From the IMG/VR virus record IMGVR_UViG_3300006166_000011, positions 1 through 23,986 of that record: a DNA stretch of 23,986 nt; one strand, written 5' to 3'. Under the pieces are notes generated by a model. The model was not told the DNA's origin. It saw only the letters and a program-made list of their open reading frames with translations, and did not search any database. The translations under genes were made by a program, and so were the position numbers. The DNA comes from a virus. Below are positions 11,701 to 20,700 of the stretch, one piece after another (the first letter of the stretch is position 1; the number at the start of each line of letters is the position of its first letter).

Positions 11701-14700
11701 CAACAACATCATCAATACAATCTTGATTATGATACTGTTGGTTACCAGCAATAGTGAATACTTTGTGTATCGAATTAGTTACTGCACTGACAAACTTATG
11801 GAAGTAAGCACCACCAGTTTGAATAGCACCAGCAGATGCACTCTTGAACTGGTGTGGATATTGATCAGCAAGAGCAGCAGCACCAACATTAACAGTAAAT
11901 GTTCCTGATTCTTTCTCAATATTATTAGCAACTGCTCTAACAAATGTATGTACAGCAGTAGGATAATGCTTAACAGAATTAGCAACAGCAGCTACAAATG
12001 TATGTGGTGACTGTGGTTCAAAGTGTACACCATTAGCAACAGCACTCACAAATGTATGAGTATATCTCTGATTAAAGATAACAGCATTTGTTGTAGCACT
12101 TACGAATGTATGATCATACTGATCTGAAACAGCACCAGCACCAACATTAACTGTAATAGTTGTAGTTGTAGCATCCTTGATTTCTAGATCAGTATCGTAT
12201 GCTGGATCTGTAACTCTAGGATATGTGTGGTTAGTTGCATTACTATCCTTTGTACATGTGAATGTTAAGGAATCAGATGCTAACTTAATCTTCTCACCAT
12301 TCTGTAAGTCATGTACTCCAATGGTAAGAATCATATCACCACTAGATGCATTATAAGAAGCATTAGTTGGTGTGTAGTTGATTAGAGGAGATGCACCAAT
12401 GTTAACTGTGATGGTACCATTCTGTCTCTTAATGCCATTACCAACAGCAGATACAAATGTATGATTTGTAGTATCACTAGAGATTCCTACATTAACATCA
12501 AATGTATTAGCAGTCTTATTAGCAATCTTTAACCACCTTGAACTTGGGTAGTCAAATCCTGCCCGTGGATAATTTTTGGAAACTGTGTTACCATCAAGGT
12601 CACATGTCATCACCAGTGAACCGTCTGTAATCTGGATATAATCTCCATTAGAGAATCCATGATTGGTAACAGTCAAAGTAAGAACACCTGTCTCAGGAAT
12701 ATAACTTGCACCAGCAGCACTATGAACAGAAGCACCAATACTGTTAACAGGGATAGATTTCTCACCCGCAAATGGATCTATTCCTGGACGTGGATAACTA
12801 TGATTTGATGTGTTGTTATCTTTAGAGCATGTAAAGGTTAGAGAATTATCCTTAAGAACAATATTTGCTCCCTCACGAAGACCATGCTGACCAATAGTAA
12901 GAATTAAATCTCCAGTCTCTGCATTATAATCACCAGCAGTAGGAGTCCATGTCTGGTTATCTCCAGCTCCTCCAACATTAACTGTGATTGTATTTGCAGT
13001 TCTACCAATGATATTAAGTGATCTAGATGAAGCATAGTCACTTCCAGTCTGACGAGTGATAGCATCAGCAACACCACTTACAAATGTATGTGCGTCAGTG
13101 TTAGTAGACGGTGTGCCAGCAAGACACTGGAACTCAAATGTATTTGCTGATACATTAGAAACCTTAATCCACTCACCACTTACAGGGTCACTAGGACGTG
13201 GGTATGATTTCTCAGCAGCAGTACCTGTTGCTCCATTGAATCCACAACTGAATGTTAATGCACCATCAGTAATCTTAACGAAGTCACCATTCATCAATCC
13301 ATGATTGGTTGTAGTTGTAATAGAAACAATACCATTTGTAGGATTATATGTCGTACCAGTTGTAGCTGTAAGAGCTTTGTTTGCTGGACGTGGGTAAAGT
13401 TTGGTTGACTGTTCCTCATCCATCTGACACTTAAATGTCAATGAGTTGTCATCAATAGTAATTCCATCACCAACTGCAAGAGAATGACTACCGATTGTTA
13501 GAGTAAGATCTCCACTAGCAGGGTCATAATTTGCACCTGTTGGTGTAAACTTATTCTCTGTTATATCAGCAACAACAGCACCATAATCAGCAGATATAAA
13601 TGTGTGAGTATAATCACCACCAGTGATTACAGAATCAGCAAGACCAGAAACAAATAGATGTGTTGTAGTATCAGAAGACTTACCAACATCAAGTGTAATT
13701 GAATCAGCAGTAGTAGCAGTAACAATTACAGGAGCATCATATGACTTATCTCTCTTCTGAGAAACACCATTAGGAGTAGCACTTACAAATGTATGTGTAG
13801 TAGTGTTAGTAGATGGTGCAAAATTTAATACCTGAATAGCAAATGTATCAATAGTTACAGCAGAAACCTTAACCCACTTGTCACTGATAGGATCAGATGA
13901 ACGTGGATATGTGTGGTTAGTAGCGTTGCTATCTTGAGCACATGTAAATGTTAGAGAATTATCTGCTATCTTAATCCAATCACCGACACGCATACCATGA
14001 CCAGAGTTGGTTAATGTAAGGATACCAGAAGTAGGGTTATAAGAAGCATCAGATACTGTGTGTGTATCAATAGTTGTTCTTGGATATGCATGATTAGTAG
14101 CGTTATTATCCTGAGCACATGTGAATGTTACAGCACCATCAGAAAGTTTAACAGAATCACCAGCACTAACACTATGAGCACCAATAATCAGTGTCATCAA
14201 ACCAGTTGCAGGATCGAAAGCTGCACCTGTTGGAGTATGATTAACTAGAGGTGAAGCACCAACATTAACTGTAACTTGTGTGGCAGTAGAATTGGTAACA
14301 ACAGCACCATTAGTAATGATAGGATCAGTTAAACGAGGATAAGTCTTAATCTCTGAAGTATCACCCATTGCACAACTGAACTTCAATGAGTTCTGTGCTA
14401 TATTGATACTCTTACCTTGAGGAATATTGTGGTTAGGTATAGTTAATACCAAATCACCTGTTGCAGGAGTATATGTAGCAGCAGTTGGTGTATATGATTG
14501 AGAAGCACCTGCCTGACCAACATTAACCTTGAAGGAACTTGTTGTTGAACCATAAATTTCTAACCACTTACCATTAACAGGATCCTTAAGTCTTGGATAA
14601 GCATGCTCAGTAGCATTATCATCCATATCACATGTGAATGTAAGAGATCCATCAGCAATCTTAATTCTATCGCCGTCAGTGAATCCATGATTAGCAACTA

Positions 14701-17700
14701 CTAATGATAATTCACCAGTTGAGGGATTGTAAGAAGCATCTGATGCACTGTGATAAGTAGAACCAACAGACTTAACTGGTAAAGATGTAGTTCCAGCAGG
14801 GTCAGTAGGTCTAGGGTATGCATGGTCTGTTGCATTGTTATCTTTATTACATGAGAACTTGATAGAGTTACCAATGATCTTAATGTCTTGACCAGGCTCC
14901 AACTCATGTGGTCCAACAGTAACAGTAAGGTCACCAGTTGAAGGATTATAAGCTGCATTACTTACATCAAGATTACCTTGAGTTGTCTTACCAATGTTAA
15001 CAGTTATCTGATTAACAGATGAAGCTGCGATTGGTAGATCCTCTTGATATGCAGGGTCACTAATACGTGGATATGCATGTTGACTATTGTGACCATCCAT
15101 GTCACAAGTAAATGTCAATGCACCATAATCAATTCTTACACGATCATTAGCTTTCTTAATACCATTAGGATTAGCATCAATGAATGAATGAGTATAGTTA
15201 CCGCCAGTAGTAATTGCTTTAGGTATAGCACTAACAAATGTATGTGCAGTAGTGTTAGAAGATGTACCAACATCTAGAGTTACTGTTCCATCATATCTTG
15301 TTAAACCATTAGCAACAGCACTAACAAATATATGTGCATAGTTACCACCAGAAACTAAAGCACCAGAGGTAGCAGATACAAATGTGTGTAGGTAGTTACC
15401 ACCTGTCTTAACAGCACCTGCATCAGCAGACTTAAATGTGTGAATATATCCACCACCAGACTTAACAGCACCTGTAAGTGCAGATACGAAAGTATGTACG
15501 TCTGTAGTCTGACTGGAAGAACCAACATTAACTGTGATAGTATCAGCAGTAACACCAGTAATTTCTATTGCCTGATCATATGATCTGTCAATCTTCTGAG
15601 TAATACCGTTAGCAGAACCACTTACGAATGTATGAGCAGTAACGTTGGTAGAAGGAAGAACATCCAATACTTGTACTTCAAATGTAGTTGAAGTTACATT
15701 AGAAACTTCCAACCACTTACCAGCAACAGGATCACTAACTCTAGGATATGTGTGCTGAGTATTGTTGTTGTCCTCCATACATGTGAAGGTCAACGCACCA
15801 GTAGCAAACTGAACATAATCACCGTTCTTAATGTTATGAGCAGCAGTTGTGATACTCAACACACCTGTAGTAGGATTGTATGTTGTACCAGCGGCAGCTG
15901 TATGTTGTGCTGTAGAAGTTCTAGGATAAGACTTAGCACTCTGACTACCAACAGAGAATCCAACGAATACTGTCATTGTTGTTGCAGTGACAGAATCTAG
16001 ACCCAGTGTTTCATTACGGAATGGGTCAGTAGCACGTGGATATGTGTGCTGTGTAGCATTGCTATCAGCATCACAAGTGAATGTTAATGCATCCTGTGCA
16101 AATGTAATTGTGTTATTTGCTTTCTTAAGACCACTAGCAGTTGCAGATACAAATGTGTGTGCATAGTTTCCACCAGATGTAACACAGTTATTAGTTGCAG
16201 AAACAAATGTATGAGCTGTAGTGTTAGTAGATGGGATTGTACTTAGTACCTGAACACTAATTGTTGTAGCAGTTACATCAGTAATAGCAAATGATTTATC
16301 AGAGAATGGATCAGTTGCACGTGGATAAGTATGCTGTGTAGCATTACTATCTTCAGCACAAGTGAATGTTAGAGAGTTATCTGCAATCTTAACAGCAGTA
16401 CCAATAGTCAAACTATGAGCACCAATGGTAAGTTCCATTATACCAGTGGTAGGATTATAGTTAGCACCTGTAGGTGTATGCTGTACTAATGGAGATGAAC
16501 CAACATCAACTGAGAATGTATCTGTAGTAGCACTAGAAATTTGTAACCACTTACCGAATGTAGGATCAGATCTACGTGGGTATGTCTTAGTAGAAACATT
16601 ACCGTCCATAGCACAGTTAAGTGATATAGAACCTTCAGCAAATTTAACTCTATCACCATTACTAAATCCATGTCCAGCAACAGTAACAACCATAGCACCA
16701 GTTGCAGCATTATATACTGCGTCTGTTACTGTATGTGTAGAAGCAGGAGTTAAACTGTGTGATCCAACTTCAAGAACCAGTTCACCTGTGATAGGATCAT
16801 ATGTTGTTCCAGACGCTGCTGTCCAGTCATTACTACCATCATCAGTGATACCATTAGTAGCACCAGTGATAAAGGTATGTGGTACATTACCATATGTACA
16901 ACTGAAGGTAACTCCACCATCATCAATCTTAATTGACTCACCAACAGTTAGACTATGGTTACCAATCTTCAGTGTCATTTCACCCGTTGCAGGGTTATAT
17001 GAACCATCATCAACGTTGTGACTTACTATAGGTGATTGACCTACATCAATTGTGATTGTTGTAGCAGAAGCAGCTGTAATTTCAATAGAAGTATCATTTA
17101 CAGGGTCAGTAATACGAGGATAAGACTTAGTACTATAGTTACCATCCATCTCACAAGTAAACTTGAGAGAATTAGGATCAACCTTAATACTTGTGCCAGC
17201 AGCCAAACTGTGACTACCTATAGTCAATTCCATCAATCCTGTATTAGGATCATAGGTAGCATTAGTTGGTGTAAACGATACGATAGGAGATTTGCCAACA
17301 TTAACTGTAACATCACCACCTCTCTTAGAGATAGCATGTTCAGCTGCTCTCTTAAATGTGTGAGCAGACTGTGGTAAATTCTTAACTGAATTTGTTAATG
17401 CAGATACAAATGTATGTGCTGACTGAGGCTTATATTCAACAGCATTAGTAAGAGCAGATACGAATGTATGAGCATATCTGTTAGCAGGATCAGCATCGAA
17501 ACCAACATTAATTGTCAGTGTTCCATCTTGCTTCAAGATACCATTAGCAGAAGCAGATACAAATGTATGTACTGAGTTATCAGTAGAAGAACCAACATTA
17601 ATAGTGAAGGTATCAGTACTTGCTGCTAAGATAGGAACCCATCTGTTGCTGAGTGAATCAAAGTTAGTACGTGGATATGTCTTCTGACTTACGTTACCAT

Positions 17701-20700
17701 CAAGTTCACATGTTAATGTAATAGAATTATCTGCTACCTGAATATAATCTCCTGGTGAGAATCCATGACTAGCAACGGTAACAACCATAACACCACTCGA
17801 AGGTGTGTATGCAACATTAGTTGCTGTATGTTGTGAAGAACCAACTGCTGTAATAGCAATAGACTTACCAGCATAAGGGTCAGTACCAGGACGAGGATAT
17901 GAATGCTGAGTTGCACCAGCATCTTTATCACAAGTGAATGTTAATGAATTATCTTTTAATGTAATATCAGTACCAACACGGAATCCATGCTGACCAACAG
18001 TAAGAACCATGTCACCATTGTTCTCATTATATGTTGCACCAGTAGGAGTTATGAACTTATTAGAACCAGCAGCACCTACATTAATAGTAAACTTACCTGT
18101 CTCAACTGATGTAATTGGAAGAGATCTTCCAGAAGCTTTGTCTAGGTTTGCACGTGGATATGACTGAGCAACTTGGTTGCCATCCATTGTACATGTGAAT
18201 GATAGAGCACCGTCATCCATGACGATTCCATCACCAACAGATAGATTATGAGCACCAACAGTAAGTTCTAAGTCACCTGTTGCAGGGTTATAAGAAGCAT
18301 CAGTTGGAGTAAACTCTACGTTAGCTCCAGCATCTGCAATCTGAACCTTGAATGAATTTGGTGCAACATCATAAACAGATAACCAATCACCAGAATAAGG
18401 ATCAGTTGCACGTGGATACTTATGCTCTGAAGCATTGTTATCCATACCACATGTAAACGTTAGAGAATCCTTAGCAATCTTGATAAGTTCTCCGTTTGTT
18501 AATCCATGATTAGCAACAGTAAATTCAAGTACACCTGTAGATGGATTGTAGTTAGCATTAGTGATATCATAGTCACCACCAACACCAATAACTTCTAGTC
18601 CAGTGTTATATGCAGGATCTGTTGTACGTGGATATGTGTGGTTAGAACTATTTCCGTCCATACCACATGTAAATGTTAATGCATTGTCTGCAAATTTAAT
18701 ACTCTCACCAACATCAATATCATGGTTTCCATCGACACTAACTGTTAATTGACCACTTGCAGGATCATATGTAGCATTAGTAATATCATATGTTACTGCT
18801 GGTGTTGTACCAACATGTGCTTCAAAAGTATTATTGGATGTATTTGTAATAGTAACCCACTTACCACTAGCAGGATCACTCTTACGTGGATATGAATGCT
18901 GAGTAGCATTGTTATCCATTGCACAAGTAAAGACTAATGCATCATCGTCAAGTCTAATCTTATCTCCATCAGAGAATCCATGATTAGTAAGGGTAAATTC
19001 CATTGTACCCTTGTCAGGATTATATCCAGCACCAGTAACTGTGTGCTTGGAACCATCCGCTACAATCTTAACAGAATTCTGATATGCTGGATCAGATGAA
19101 CGAGGATAAACATGCTGAGTAGCATGACTATCTTGATCACATGTAAATGTGAATGCTCCGTCTTCTATTCTTACATTCTGACCTTCACTCAATGCATGGT
19201 TTGGAATAGTTGCAGTCAACAAACCAGTAGCAGGAGCATATGCAGCATTAGTTACATCATGTCCAATTAGAAGAGACTTACCAACATCAACACTGAATGT
19301 ATTTGTATCTGCCTCAGCAACTTCAATCCACTTATCACTAATAGGATCACTAGATCTAGGATATGTGTGAGTAGAACCATTGCCGTCCATTGAGCATGTC
19401 AATGTCAATGATTCATCTTCAATTAGTACTTTACTACCAGCAGCTAATCCATGAGCATTAGATGTAATAGTCAACCAACCAGTTTCAGGATTATATGCTG
19501 CACTCGAAGCAGTAATTGAAGTTGGACCAAGTAGACCATGACTAGCAATATCAAGAGTCAGATCACCAGTTGCAGGATCATACTCAGCATCAGTTGGTGT
19601 ATACTCAGCAGTAGAAGAACGAACCAACATTCTGTCTACAGATTCAGCAGCAATCAATTGCTTGTTAGCAAGTATTAGATTACGTGCGTCACCATTTCTG
19701 TCATTAACCACTTCAGGTGGTTCATAAGTGACAGTATTGTCATATGTTTGAGTTAGACCATGACTACCAAAGATAAATGACTTCTCATTACGCATGATCT
19801 GCACAGACATATCTCTGGCATATTCAATCGCACGAATAGTCTCGTCTTTCTTCTGTGAAATATACTGAACTGCACCACTATCATAGTGATATGCAGCATC
19901 CCATACTTCATCGTTACCACCATAAGCAGTATTCTCAGCAATTGCTTCAACGATGTCAACTAAGTCATCCCTGCAATCCTGTGGACCATATCCTGCTGGT
20001 GAAGTGTAGGATGGAAAGTCCAACACCATTCTATCAAATGCTTCAGCAGCAATGAATAGTTTGTTTGAAAGTAATAGGTTTCTAGCATCACCATTACGAT
20101 CAGATATTACCTTCTTGGTAGAGTATGTTGCTTTTTGTCCAAGTTCGATCTCTGTTGTAGAAACAACACTCTTAACGTATGTGTTATTTGGAATAACAGG
20201 AGATGCAGGACGTGTAGCACCAACATTAAGTTTATTATCTGTAAACTGACTAGGATCATAGTCAGCAACTGTCATACCCTGAACAATACCACTTGTGTCA
20301 CCAACGTCAACAATTGCAGTTCCAGCAGTAGTTTCTGATCCAGTACGTAGGTATGTGAAATTACGTATAGATGCAATAGCAAGATCTCTAGCGTAATCGT
20401 AACCTTCTAGAGTTTCAGTAAGTTCTGCTGTAATGTAAGATAGGTTATTACCAACGTAATATGACTCAGCAGACTGAATAGTATTAATGTTACCACCAAG
20501 TCTTAAATCCTGAATAGTAGCATCAAGAAGATATCCAATGTCACGACGACACTTAACAATATCAATACCTTCTCTATCTAAGAGGTATGGATACTTATTA
20601 GTGATATATCCATATGCCTCATGAGAAATAAATTCTTTATTAGCTTCAATAAGATCAGCAGCATCTAGATCCTTATTGTTAATTGTAATTCCAGTAGGAT

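Larger units (their letters stand above)
11759..19606 (-). repeat. YPR/HTFVSA repeat array, about 2,616 residues
   Basis: The array mixes two elements. The long unit (about 85 residues) runs YNPxTGxLxLTV, HGL/HSL, GDxIKIxD, SLTFTCxMDxNATxHxYPR, SDP, then TFxVNVG. The short element is HTFVSAxxNAV (about 17-25 residues). Counting by eye gives 25 Cys cores, 25 YPR motifs and 25 HTF-like motifs; 24 of the cores lead to a YPR, one core lacks it and one YPR lacks a core. Units are well conserved at motifs but diverged elsewhere, and there is no stop codon or frameshift in 7.8 kb. The beta-rich character and the position in a virion protein suggest an extended fibre shaft; that role is inference. 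Confidence 0.9.

Noticed and set aside
13570-13585. TATAAATG on the plus strand as a late promoter
   Set aside because: It lies inside the giant gene on the strand opposite to all genes, does not match the final base of the octamer, and has no gene downstream.
11759-19606. Possible CRISPR array or satellite DNA because of periodic repeats
   Set aside because: The periodicity is at protein level. DNA copies are diverged, spacing is irregular, and one frame stays open throughout, so it is a coding repeat.
11759-19606. Intein or intron as the explanation for the split helical module
   Set aside because: The insert shows no intein splice motifs or endonuclease domain. It is made of the same fibre-type repeat units that also occur singly elsewhere in the protein, and it is in frame with no intron boundary signs.
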